Assembly (NCBI GenBank): GCA_031431035.1
Contig: JANPCR010000311.1
Location: 1 to 13,852, forward strand
Reading direction: 5' to 3'
Source: JANYCG01 sp031431035
Lineage (GTDB): Bacteria > Pseudomonadota > Gammaproteobacteria > Burkholderiales > Burkholderiaceae_C
Length of the DNA stretch: 13,852 nt
Of the stretch, positions 1 to 6,401 are shown one piece after another (within the stretch, counting starts at the first letter, position 1; the number at the start of each line of letters is the position of its first letter). Made by a program: the position numbers and the translations under genes. The notes below the pieces were generated by a model. The model ran no database searches and was not told the DNA's origin. It saw only the letters and a list, made by a program, of their open reading frames with translations.

Positions 1-18
1 TGATCTCCTGATCTCCTT
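1..18 (-). promoter_or_regulatory. Ribosome-binding site of the next gene beyond the left edge
   Basis: On the minus strand, downstream of the coxS-like stop codon, the sequence reads AAGGAGATCAGGAGATCA. This is two consecutive GGAG Shine-Dalgarno cores in an 8-bp direct duplication (GGAGATCA twice). It lies about 20 bases after the stop codon of the [2Fe-2S] gene and reaches the window edge, so the start codon of the next gene must lie just outside. In this family the next gene is normally the large molybdopterin subunit (coxL/xdhA type) or the FAD subunit. That partner is inferred from family knowledge and cannot be seen here. Confidence 0.6.
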
Positions 19-38
19 GTGAAAATCCCCTTGGTGGA

Positions 39-506
39 TTAAGCGGCCATGGCAGCCGCGCCAGTGCGCACAGCCTTGACAATGTTCTGGTAGCCAGTGC
101 AGCGGCAAATGTTGCCTTCCAGGTGCTCACGTATTTCAATCTCGCTGGCCTTGGGGTGGTGCTTGCACAAATCGACCGCACTCATCACCATGCCGGTGGT
201 GCAAAAGCCGCATTGCAGGCCGTGGCATTCTTTAAAGGCCGCTTGCATGGGGTGCATGGTGCCGTCAGCAGCCGCCAGGCCTTCGATGGTGGTGATCTCG
301 GCACCGCTGGCTTGAGCGGCCAGAATGTTGCACGATTTGACAGCGCGCCCGTTCATGATGACGGTGCAGGCACCGCACTGAGCAGTGTCGCAACCCACAT
401 GCGTGCCAGTCAGCTTGAGGTTTTCTCGCAGGGCTTGCACCAGCAAGGTGTTGGGGGCGAGGTCAAGGCTGTTTGACTTGCCGTTTACTTTGAACTGAAC
501 CTGCAT
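39..506 (-). CDS. [2Fe-2S] small subunit of a molybdenum hydroxylase (CoxS/XdhC family)
   Basis: This is the electron-transfer subunit of a xanthine oxidase/CO dehydrogenase-type molybdenum hydroxylase, which carries electrons from the molybdopterin subunit to FAD or another acceptor. Numbered from the upstream ATG at 521, the plant-type ferredoxin cluster ligands are C44, C49, C52 and C64, and the second cluster uses CGFC (C104, C107) and CRC (C139, C141). The 155-160 residue length is normal for the family. The start at 506 is preferred because GGAGATCA precedes it by 9 bases, whereas the ATG at 521 has no Shine-Dalgarno sequence and would add five residues. There is no signal peptide, so the enzyme is cytoplasmic. 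A ribosome-binding site directly downstream shows it is the first gene of an operon leaving the window. Substrate cannot be read from this subunit; aldehyde, isoquinoline, xanthine or CO dehydrogenase relatives are all possible. Confidence 0.93.
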   Translation of the reverse strand: MQVQFKVNGKSNSLDLAPNTLLVQALRENLKLTGTHVGCDTAQCGACTVIMNGRAVKSCNILAAQASGAEITTIEGLAAADGTMHPMQAAFKECHGLQCGFCTTGMVMSAVDLCKHHPKASEIEIREHLEGNICRCTGYQNIVKAVRTGAAAMAA

Positions 507-536
507 AGGACTGATCTCCATCGGTGAAAAAGTGGT

Positions 537-601
537 AATTGAACCGACAAATTATTAGATCGAGGAAAGCCAAACGACCTAGGCTAAACCCTTGTTCAAT
601 T
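537..601. promoter_or_regulatory. Divergent intergenic region with a spaced inverted repeat
   Basis: The AT-rich space between the divergent molybdenum-hydroxylase operon and the GAF regulator contains AATTGAAC at 537-544 and its exact reverse complement GTTCAATT at 594-601, 49 bases apart. A second, looser dyad, TTGTT-N8-AACAA, surrounds the right arm at 592-609. This is a plausible operator for the neighbouring regulator acting on the divergent operon, but the assignment is inference. I could not place a convincing -35/-10 pair. Confidence 0.3.
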
Positions 602-681
602 GCAAACAACCTGCTAAATTCTCAAAATGAAACAAACCGCGCGGCTAGACTGTCCAGCGCCTCCCAACTCGGGCTCACACC

Positions 682-1845
682 ATGCTCCAAACCTTGAACC
701 GTGCGGTCGAACAACGCCTTCGCAATATCGAACAGGCGCGCCGCGCGGTGTTGATTGACGGTTGCGAGCAAACCGAACACAGCTCGGAAGCCTGGATTTC
801 CCGCTCTTGGCGTCGCTGCCTGGCCAATGGGCATCAGCCCGGCCAGACTGTGGTGTTCGACATGGTGTCTGCCGAAGCCACTCGTCGCACCCATGAAGCC
901 AACCAAACCTTGGTGTCTGCGGCCCGCCCAGCCCTCAAAAAACTGGGCCACGCCATTGCCGACACCCGGTATTTCGCAATTCTGACCAACGCCAGCGGTG
1001 TGGTGGTGGATGTGAACGGCCCGATTGATCGGCACGACCCGCGCGCCACCGCCATTGCCCGGGTGGGCATTGATTTGTCAGAACGCAATGTCGGGACCAC
1101 CGCGATTGGCGCAGCCTTGGCCGAATTACGGCCCGTGGCGCTGCACCGGGGCGAACACTTTTTTGCCGGCAATGGCGCTTACAGCTGCGCCGGTGCGCCG
1201 CTTTTTGGCCCTGACGGGGCCTGCGTGGGCATGCTGGATGTGACCGGCATTGACGCTGACGAGCGCCCCGAGCTCAAACACCTGGTGGTGCAATCGGCCC
1301 GCGCCATTGAAAACGCTTTGACAGTCGAGCTGGACCACAGCCTGCTGGTGCGCTTGAACTGGCCCGGCCACCCCCTGGGCGACGACACCGACGGCCTGGT
1401 TTGCCTGGACGAAGACGGCTGGGTGCAAGGAGCCAATCAGGCCGCGCGGCAAATGGTGTCGTCACTGAACGATGGCAACCCCGGCAGCGCCACGCCCATT
1501 CACAGCAGCGAAATCTTTGCCATGCCTTATGAAATGCTGTTTGATGCGGCCGGGCGCGACTCCTACGGCCAGCCTGCACCGCTGGACGTGCCATTATGGT
1601 CAGGTCTTCGTTTGCACGCAATGTCGCAAAACTTCGGTCAACAAGCACCGGTGGCATCCTCTGGTTGGGGGGCATTGGCCGCGAACCTGGGCAACACCGA
1701 CCACCATTCATTGCGCGATGTCGAAACCGCACTCATTCGCAAGGCCGTGACCCAAGCCCGGGGCAATGTGATGCAGGCCGCGCGCGAGCTTGGTATCAGC
1801 CGCGCCACCGTCTACCGGAAGCTGGGCAACAAAAAACCGCTTTGA
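682..1845 (+). CDS. AcoR-like regulator: GAF and PAS-like sensing region plus Fis-type HTH, no AAA+ domain
   Basis: A 387-residue cytoplasmic transcription regulator. The N-terminus carries the ISRSWRRC signature (residues 39-46) found at the start of AcoR-family activators. A GAF domain follows at about 95-190 (VGIDLSERNVGTTAIGAAL, then YSCAGAPLFGPDG and GMLDVTG). A weaker PAS-like segment lies at about 225-290. The C-terminus (about 345-382) is a Fis-family helix-turn-helix: ALIRKAV, GNVMQAARELGISRATVYRKL. There is no Walker A, no GAFTGA loop and no AAA+ domain between PAS and HTH, so unlike AcoR it should not activate sigma-54 directly. The gene is divergent from the CoxS-type operon, which suggests that operon as its target. 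No clear Shine-Dalgarno sequence precedes the ATG. Family assignment is strong; target and ligand are inferred. Confidence 0.87.
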   Translation: MLQTLNRAVEQRLRNIEQARRAVLIDGCEQTEHSSEAWISRSWRRCLANGHQPGQTVVFDMVSAEATRRTHEANQTLVSAARPALKKLGHAIADTRYFAILTNASGVVVDVNGPIDRHDPRATAIARVGIDLSERNVGTTAIGAALAELRPVALHRGEHFFAGNGAYSCAGAPLFGPDGACVGMLDVTGIDADERPELKHLVVQSARAIENALTVELDHSLLVRLNWPGHPLGDDTDGLVCLDEDGWVQGANQAARQMVSSLNDGNPGSATPIHSSEIFAMPYEMLFDAAGRDSYGQPAPLDVPLWSGLRLHAMSQNFGQQAPVASSGWGALAANLGNTDHHSLRDVETALIRKAVTQARGNVMQAARELGISRATVYRKLGNKKPL

Positions 1846-1883
1846 GGCTTGGCAAGGCACCCTTCGCTTTACTAGCTGGCGGT

Positions 1884-1914
1884 TGGTACAGGTTGGGGTT
1901 AAATTTTTGTACCA
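1884..1914. promoter_or_regulatory. Inverted repeat TGGTACA-N17-TGTACCA upstream of modA
   Basis: A perfect 7-bp inverted repeat with a 17-bp AT-rich spacer ends 8 bases before the modA ATG. It is well placed for an operator or promoter-overlapping regulator site in the 77-bp gap between the GAF regulator and modA. It does not resemble the E. coli ModE consensus (ATCG/TATATA arms), so the regulator, if any, is unknown. It could also act at the RNA level as a loose stem over the translation start. Confidence 0.35.
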
Positions 1915-1922
1915 TTGCATTT

Positions 1923-2759
1923 ATGCCAGCCCAATCCCTTTTCCTTTCCCAACCTTTTTTGAGCCGCTTTGTCCCCATTCTGAACTGTTGGGAGCGATTA
2001 CTTCGGCGACTGGGTTTGGCTGCGACTGGCGGCTTGGTGGCCATCGCGCTGATTGGCATGCAAGCCGCACATGCGGGCACGGTGTTGGTGGCTGTGGCGG
2101 CCAATTTCAGCGCCCCACTGCAGGCCATTGGCAAGGTTTTCACCAGCGAGACAGGGCACAATCTGTCGGTGTCTATCGGAGCAACGGGCAAGCTCCATGC
2201 ACAAATCGTGAACGGCGCGCCGTTTGAGGTTTTTTTATCGGCCGACCATATCAGCCCCGCCCAGCTGGAAGGCGCTGGCCTTGCCGTAGCCGCAACCCGG
2301 TTCACCTATGCCGCAGGCCGTTTGGCGCTGTGGTCGGCCACCGCTGGCATGGTTGATGCCAATGGCGCAGTTTTAAAGAACGGCCGCTTCGGCAAAATTG
2401 CCATCGCCGAGCCGAAAACCGCCCCCTATGGCGCGGCGGCAATCGAGGTTTTGACCCGGCTTGATGTGCTGGAAGCCCTGACCCCAAAGCTGGTGACGGG
2501 GGAAAGCATTGGCCAAACCTACAGTTTTGTCGCCACGGGCAACGCCGTACTTGGCTTTGTGGCGCTGTCGCAAGTCATGCAGGACGGGCAGCTCAAAAGC
2601 GGTTCGACTTGGGTGGTGCCCGCGAATTTGCACACCCCTATTCGGCAAGACGCGGTGCTGCTGACGCGCGGCAAAAGCAACCCGGCGGCGCTGGCGTTTT
2701 TGGCTTTTTTGCAAACCGACAAAACCAAAGCCCTGATCAAAACCTATGGGTATGACTGA
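1923..2759 (+). CDS. modA: Molybdate ABC transporter, periplasmic binding protein ModA
   Basis: A 278-residue periplasmic protein that captures molybdate (and often tungstate) and delivers it to ModB. A signal peptide is visible: basic n-region RLLRRL, a hydrophobic stretch at about 31-46, and an A-H-A site giving a mature start near residue 52 (GTVLVAVAANFSAPL). Family motifs are AANF after the first strand, SIGATGKLHAQI, APFEVFLSAD, the IAEPKTAPYGAAAIEVL stretch, and GFVALSQV towards the end. ATG 1923 is used because the reading frame upstream overlaps the preceding regulator gene. The n-region is rather long, so a later non-ATG start is possible, and no strong Shine-Dalgarno sequence is seen. 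The end overlaps modB by 14 bases, showing a translationally coupled mod operon. Confidence 0.93.
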   Translation: MPAQSLFLSQPFLSRFVPILNCWERLLRRLGLAATGGLVAIALIGMQAAHAGTVLVAVAANFSAPLQAIGKVFTSETGHNLSVSIGATGKLHAQIVNGAPFEVFLSADHISPAQLEGAGLAVAATRFTYAAGRLALWSATAGMVDANGAVLKNGRFGKIAIAEPKTAPYGAAAIEVLTRLDVLEALTPKLVTGESIGQTYSFVATGNAVLGFVALSQVMQDGQLKSGSTWVVPANLHTPIRQDAVLLTRGKSNPAALAFLAFLQTDKTKALIKTYGYD

Positions 2760-3501
2760 CGCTGCTGCCAGCGCTGCCAGCGCTGCTTGGGGGCCTGCCA
2801 CCTGGGGGGCCATTTGGTTGACCGTCAAACTGGCCAGCCTGACCACGCTGATCTTGCTGCTGCTGGGCACGCCGCTAGCCTGGTGGTTGGCGCGCACCCG
2901 GTCGTGGCTGAAAAGCCCCGTCAGCGCCCTGGTGGCGCTGCCCATCGTGCTGCCGCCCACGGTGATCGGTTTTTATCTGCTGGTCACGCTCGGCCCCAAC
3001 GGGCCATTGGGTCAGTGGATGCTGTCCATGGGTTGGGCCACGCTGCCCTTCACCTTTGCCGGGCTGGTGGTGGGTTCGGTCTTTTACTCGCTGCCCTTCG
3101 TGGTGCAGCCTTTGCAAAATGCGTTTGAGGGCATCGGCCCGCGCCCATTGGAAGTCGCTGCCACGCTCCGGGCGTCGCCATTGGACACATTTTTCAGCGT
3201 GGTGTTGCCCTTGGCCAAACCCGGCTACCTGACGGCCACCGTCATGGGTTTTGCCCACACAGTCGGCGAATTCGGCGTGGTGCTGATGATGGGCGGCAAC
3301 ATTCCCAACCAAACCCGGGTGGTATCGGTGCAAATTTACGACCATGTTGAAGCCTTGGAGTACGCCCAGGCGCATTGGCTGTCTGCTGGCATGCTGGCGT
3401 TTTCATTTGGGGTGTTGCTGCTGCTTTACACCGTCAACGCGCGAGCGCGGCGTGGGCTGGCAGATGCGCGGACTGGCGAAATTGGCAGCCGCGCACCATG
3501 A
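2746..3501 (+). CDS. modB: Molybdate ABC transporter permease ModB
   Basis: A 251-residue inner-membrane permease that forms the molybdate channel as a homodimer driven by ModC. About five to six hydrophobic segments are visible (near 22-45, 60-82, 100-122, 165-182 and 212-231). The cytoplasmic EAA loop that contacts the ATPase lies at about 136-160 (EVAATLRASPLDTFF, then LPLAKPG), followed by the characteristic HTVGEFGVVLMMGGNIPNQT. Two in-frame ATGs (2746 and 2752) both lie inside the end of modA; either would be coupled to its translation. The first codons are a GCTGCCAGC-type short repeat encoding an Ala/Ser-rich tail. The gene ends in an ATGA overlap with modC. Confidence 0.94.
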   Translation: MGMTDAAASAASAAWGPATWGAIWLTVKLASLTTLILLLLGTPLAWWLARTRSWLKSPVSALVALPIVLPPTVIGFYLLVTLGPNGPLGQWMLSMGWATLPFTFAGLVVGSVFYSLPFVVQPLQNAFEGIGPRPLEVAATLRASPLDTFFSVVLPLAKPGYLTATVMGFAHTVGEFGVVLMMGGNIPNQTRVVSVQIYDHVEALEYAQAHWLSAGMLAFSFGVLLLLYTVNARARRGLADARTGEIGSRAP

Positions 3502-4655
3502 CCGCCGTGAGCCTTCGACCCACCGTGAGTTCTGCCAACCCAAGCAACCCCGCCCCAGACAGCGCCATTGTGCTGTGCCAAAACATCGGATTTGCAGGCT
3601 TCACACTGTCGGTTGATTTGAACCTGCCCGGCAGTGGCGTCACGGCCTTGTTCGGGCCGTCTGGCTCGGGCAAAACCACGCTGCTGCGAGCGATTGCCGG
3701 TTTGATGCGAGGCCGCACCCGTGGCAGGCTGCCAAGCGCCAACCGCGTCATCGTCAACGGCGAAGTCTGGCAAGACGACCGCCAGGGCATTTTCAGGCCA
3801 CCCCACACCCGCGCCATGGGCTACGTGTTTCAAGAAGCCTCGCTGTTTGAGCATTTGAACGTGGCGCAAAACCTGGCCTATGGGCAAATCCGGGTGCCAG
3901 CAGCCCAGCGCCGCGTGTCGCTTGACCAAGCCGTTGAACTGTTGGGCATAGGCCATTTGCTAGAGCGCGACGCCGCCACCTTGTCGGGCGGCGAGCGCCA
4001 GCGGGTGGCCATTGCCCGGGCACTGGCCACCAGCCCACAAATGTTGCTCATGGATGAACCCCTGGCCGCGCTGGATGCGCAGCGCAAAGCCGAAGTTTTG
4101 CCCTATTTGGCGCGCCTGCACACCGAACTTGCGATTCCGATCCTTTACGTGAGCCACGCGCTGGACGAAGTGGCCCGTCTTGCCGACCACTTGGTGCTGC
4201 TGCAAGCCGGCCAAGTCGTCGCCAGCGGCCCGACGGCCGATTTGATGACCCGGCTTGACCTGTCATTGGCTCATGGCGACACGGCCGCCGCCGTGCTGAC
4301 GGCCACCGTGTTGAGCCACGACGCGACCTACCACCTGAGCTTGGCGCGTTTTGCAGGCGGCGACCTGCATATTCCCCAGCAAGCCATCGCACTTGGGCAA
4401 AGCGTGCGCATTCGCGTGCAGGCACGCGATGTCAGCCTGACGCTGGCACGCCAAACCGACACCAGCATTCAAAATATTTTGCCTGTCACTGTGAGCGCGA
4501 TCGCCCCCGACAGCCCTGGCCAGGTGATGGTGTGCCTGGACGCACAGGGTCAGCCACTGCTGGCCCGCATCACCGCACGATCAGCGGATGCTTTGCAGCT
4601 TGAAGTGGGCAAGCGGCTGTTTGCACAGGTCAAGGGCGTGGCGATTTTGGGCTGA
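3498..4655 (+). CDS. modC: Molybdate ABC transporter ATP-binding protein ModC
   Basis: A 385-residue cytoplasmic ATPase that powers ModB. Walker A is GPSGSGKT at 53-60, the ABC signature LSGGERQR begins at residue 162, and Walker B with the catalytic glutamate is MLLMDE at 182-187. The H-loop is in LYVSHALDE. After about residue 300 a C-terminal TOBE/Mop-like domain follows (RIRVQARDVSLTLA, NILPVTVSAI), which in this family binds oxyanion and regulates transport. The start at 3498 forms an ATGA overlap with the modB stop. The open frame extends further upstream, but only as a shadow of modB. The first 20 residues are Ser/Pro/Asn-rich and longer than in E. coli ModC. It is the last gene of modABC and converges with tupA. 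Confidence 0.95.
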   Translation: MTAVSLRPTVSSANPSNPAPDSAIVLCQNIGFAGFTLSVDLNLPGSGVTALFGPSGSGKTTLLRAIAGLMRGRTRGRLPSANRVIVNGEVWQDDRQGIFRPPHTRAMGYVFQEASLFEHLNVAQNLAYGQIRVPAAQRRVSLDQAVELLGIGHLLERDAATLSGGERQRVAIARALATSPQMLLMDEPLAALDAQRKAEVLPYLARLHTELAIPILYVSHALDEVARLADHLVLLQAGQVVASGPTADLMTRLDLSLAHGDTAAAVLTATVLSHDATYHLSLARFAGGDLHIPQQAIALGQSVRIRVQARDVSLTLARQTDTSIQNILPVTVSAIAPDSPGQVMVCLDAQGQPLLARITARSADALQLEVGKRLFAQVKGVAILG

Positions 4656-4657
4656 AC

Positions 4658-4705
4658 TGCGGTCCTTTCACATCAGTTGACGTCTTGGCGCGTCACTTGA
4701 CCGCA
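4658..4705. terminator. Nested inverted repeat between the convergent modC and tupA genes
   Basis: TGCGGTC (4658-4664) pairs with GACCGCA (4699-4705). Inside it, TGACG (4678-4682) pairs with CGTCA (4691-4695) around an 8-base loop, and the inner stem can extend to TCA/TGA with two mismatches. The position, covering the only 37-bp gap between convergent operons, fits a bidirectional end-of-transcript structure. There is no T-tract on either strand, so it is not a standard intrinsic terminator. The right arm lies inside the last codons of tupA. Confidence 0.35.
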
Positions 4706-5601
4706 TTCGGAAAAAACAGCTGCTCGCCACCGATTTTGTAGCTGGCGATAACGGCCTGCCCGGCGCTGGACGTGACCCAGTCGACAAACTTTTGGGCCTC
4801 AAGCGTTTTGACGTGCGGGTGTTTGGCGGCGTTCACGACCATCACGCCGTACTGGTTGAAAAGCTGGCTGTCGCCTTCAACCAAAATCGCCAAATCGCCC
4901 CGGTTTTTGAACGCGAGCCAGGTGCCCCGGTCGGTCAACGCGTAGGCATTGCTGCTGGACGCGATGTTCAGCGCCGGGCCCATGCCACAGCCGCATTCTT
5001 TGTAGCCCGCGCCTTTGCTGTCGGGCACGCCAGCCTGCTTCCAGTAGCGCAATTCGGCGGCGTGGGTGCCGCTTTTGTCACCGCGCGAGATGAAGGGGGC
5101 ACCGGCGGCTGACAATTTTTGCAGCGCTTTGCCAATCTCGCGCCCCCGGGTCTGCGCGGGGTCTGCTTTGGGGCCGACCAGGACAAAGTCGTTGTACATG
5201 ACGGGCAGGCGTTTCAGCGCAAAGCCATCGGCCACCAGCTTTTCCTCGGCCACTTGGTCATGAACAAACAGCGCGTCTGCATCGCCCCGGCGGCCCATGT
5301 CCAGGGCTTGCCCCGTGCCCAATGCGACGACTTTCACGTCTAGGCCAGTGGCTTTTTTGAGTTCCGGCAGCAGGTGCGCAAAAAGGCCAGATTGCTCGGT
5401 GGACGTGGTGGACGCCATCACGATGGTTTGGGCCGTTGCCGCCACGCCGCCTGCCAGTCCGCTTGCCACCAAGGCTGCCACAGTCGCTCTTTTTGCTAGG
5501 TTATTAATAGCAATAAATGACCATTTCACGAGAGCTAGAGGCCTATTTGGCTCATCATTTCGCTGATTTTTTAAAATATTAACCTGCAGGTTCTTTTTCA
5601 C
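4693..5601 (-). CDS. tupA: Tungstate ABC transporter, periplasmic binding protein TupA, with a repeat-encoded N-terminus
   Basis: A 302-residue periplasmic binding protein for tungstate. The mature part has the TupA TTS motif (ASTTSTEQSGL, T65-S67), then DVKVVALGTGQALDMGRRGDAD, FISRGDKSGTHAAE and AYALTDRGTW, all typical of the TupA/WtpA-like family and different from ModA. The GTG start overlaps the tupC stop (GTGA) and has AAAGGAG 7 bases upstream, so it is well supported. Residues 2-37, however, are encoded by a dispersed palindromic repeat. The true signal-peptide core (KRATVAALVASGLAGGVAATA, cut before Q58) starts right after it. A second possible start is the GTG at 5529 (V25), inside the repeat and without a good ribosome-binding site. 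It is the last gene of tupBCA. Function is confident; the real N-terminus is not. Confidence 0.9.
   Translation of the reverse strand: MKKNLQVNILKNQRNDEPNRPLALVKWSFIAINNLAKRATVAALVASGLAGGVAATAQTIVMASTTSTEQSGLFAHLLPELKKATGLDVKVVALGTGQALDMGRRGDADALFVHDQVAEEKLVADGFALKRLPVMYNDFVLVGPKADPAQTRGREIGKALQKLSAAGAPFISRGDKSGTHAAELRYWKQAGVPDSKGAGYKECGCGMGPALNIASSSNAYALTDRGTWLAFKNRGDLAILVEGDSQLFNQYGVMVVNAAKHPHVKTLEAQKFVDWVTSSAGQAVIASYKIGGEQLFFPNAVK
5493..5598 (+). repeat. Dispersed palindromic repeat, copy 1 (inside the 5' end of tupA)
   Basis: On the plus strand it begins with the hairpin arms TTGCTA (5493-5498) and TAGCAA (5508-5513), continues with TAAATGACCATT and GAGAGCTAGAG, and ends with AACCTGCAGGTTCTTTTT (from 5581). 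The block TAGCAATAAATGACCATT is identical to copy 3. The left arm of the terminal palindrome has decayed (AAAATATT in place of the A-tract plus GAA seen in the other copies), and the element is about 10 bp shorter. It lies entirely within the tupA reading frame, with no stop codon in the frame used. Confidence 0.9.
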
Positions 5602-6401
5602 AAAGTTTCTCCTTTGACAAACAAATGAGCCGCCGGAAATTGCGTTTGCAGAGTCGACCCTTGAAAGAAGGCGTCGGTGGGCAAATCAGCCAGCACACGG
5701 CCTCGCTCCAGGTAAATGACACGGGTGGCCAGGCGTTTGACCTGGCCCAGGTTGTGGCTGGCAAAAATCAGGGTGCGAGCGGGGGCAGGTTTTGCAAGAT
5801 CGGTCGCACCATTGACAAACGCCAGCTCGGCCATCAGCGCCTCCACCTCGCGTTTAGCGTGCGGGTCCAGGTTGGCGGTGGGCTCGTCCAGCAGCAGCAC
5901 ACCTGGCTTCAAGGCCCACGCCCGCGCCAAGGCCAGGCGCTGCTGTTGCCCGCCCGACAGGGTTCTGGCAGAGCGCTGCGCCAAGTCCGCCAAACCGACC
6001 TGTGCCAAAGCGCCTGCCGCGCTCAGTTTGGCCGCGCGCCATGTCAATCCGTTCAGCCACAGCCCCAAAGCCACGTTGTTCAGGCAACTGGTGCGCAGCA
6101 AAAACGGTTTTTGAAACAGCATGGCCTGCTTGACGTGCGCCGCATTGACAATCCGCCCCGACGTGGGGGCCACCAGCCCGTGCAGCAAGCGCAGCAGCGT
6201 ACTTTTGCCACTGCCGTTGCTGCCCACCAAGGCCACGCGCTCACCCGCCTCAATGCTCAGGCTGATGTCGACCAACGCAGCGACCCGGCCAAATTGGACG
6301 CGGACAGACTCGGCCTCGCACACCGGGCGGGCGGGCACCGAGCGCTGCACGCACACGCCACCGTCCAAAGGTAATCCGGGCAAAGTGGCACTGACTGACA
6401 T
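5598..6401 (-). CDS. tupC: Tungstate ABC transporter ATP-binding protein TupC
   Basis: A cytoplasmic ATPase of 267 residues from the ATG at 6401; a GTG one codon earlier is also possible. Walker A is VGSNGSGKST (about 59-68), the Q-loop is in MLFQKPF, the signature is LSGGQQQR (148-155), Walker B is VLLLDEP (168-174), and the H-loop is FASHN. It lacks the C-terminal TOBE/Mop domain of ModC, as usual for TupC. About 33 extra residues precede the ABC core. The start overlaps the tupB stop (TGATG) and the end overlaps the tupA start (GTGA), so the three genes form one coupled operon. Assignment to tungstate rests on the TupB and TupA neighbours. Confidence 0.92.
   Translation of the reverse strand: MSVSATLPGLPLDGGVCVQRSVPARPVCEAESVRVQFGRVAALVDISLSIEAGERVALVGSNGSGKSTLLRLLHGLVAPTSGRIVNAAHVKQAMLFQKPFLLRTSCLNNVALGLWLNGLTWRAAKLSAAGALAQVGLADLAQRSARTLSGGQQQRLALARAWALKPGVLLLDEPTANLDPHAKREVEALMAELAFVNGATDLAKPAPARTLIFASHNLGQVKRLATRVIYLERGRVLADLPTDAFFQGSTLQTQFPAAHLFVKGETL
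5609..5615 (-). promoter_or_regulatory. Ribosome-binding site of tupA within the end of tupC
   Basis: AAAGGAG on the minus strand, 7 bases before the GTG at 5601, formed by the Lys-Gly-Glu codons at the tupC C-terminus. It decides in favour of the upstream GTG as the translation start of tupA. Confidence 0.75.

Noticed and set aside
627..681. ATG at 627 as an alternative start of the GAF/Fis regulator
   Set aside because: It is in a different frame from the regulator, and the family signature is fully contained in the frame from 682.
1596..1922. Upstream in-frame extension of modA
   Set aside because: It overlaps the end of the GAF/Fis regulator in another frame, and the signal peptide fits a start at 1923.
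2373..2960. Minus-strand open frame across the modA/modB junction
   Set aside because: It is antisense to two well-supported genes and has no protein-family features.
3375..3497. Upstream extension of modC
   Set aside because: It lies fully inside modB; the ATGA overlap at 3498 is the normal coupled start.
5493..5598. Premature disruption (pseudogene) of tupA by repeat insertion
   Set aside because: The frame stays open through the whole repeat into an intact signal peptide and full-length TupA domain, so I treat it as a functional gene with an altered N-terminus.
5625..6374. Plus-strand open frame opposite tupC (249 codons)
   Set aside because: It is antisense to a gene with all ABC motifs; the product is Gln/His/Arg-rich without recognisable domains.
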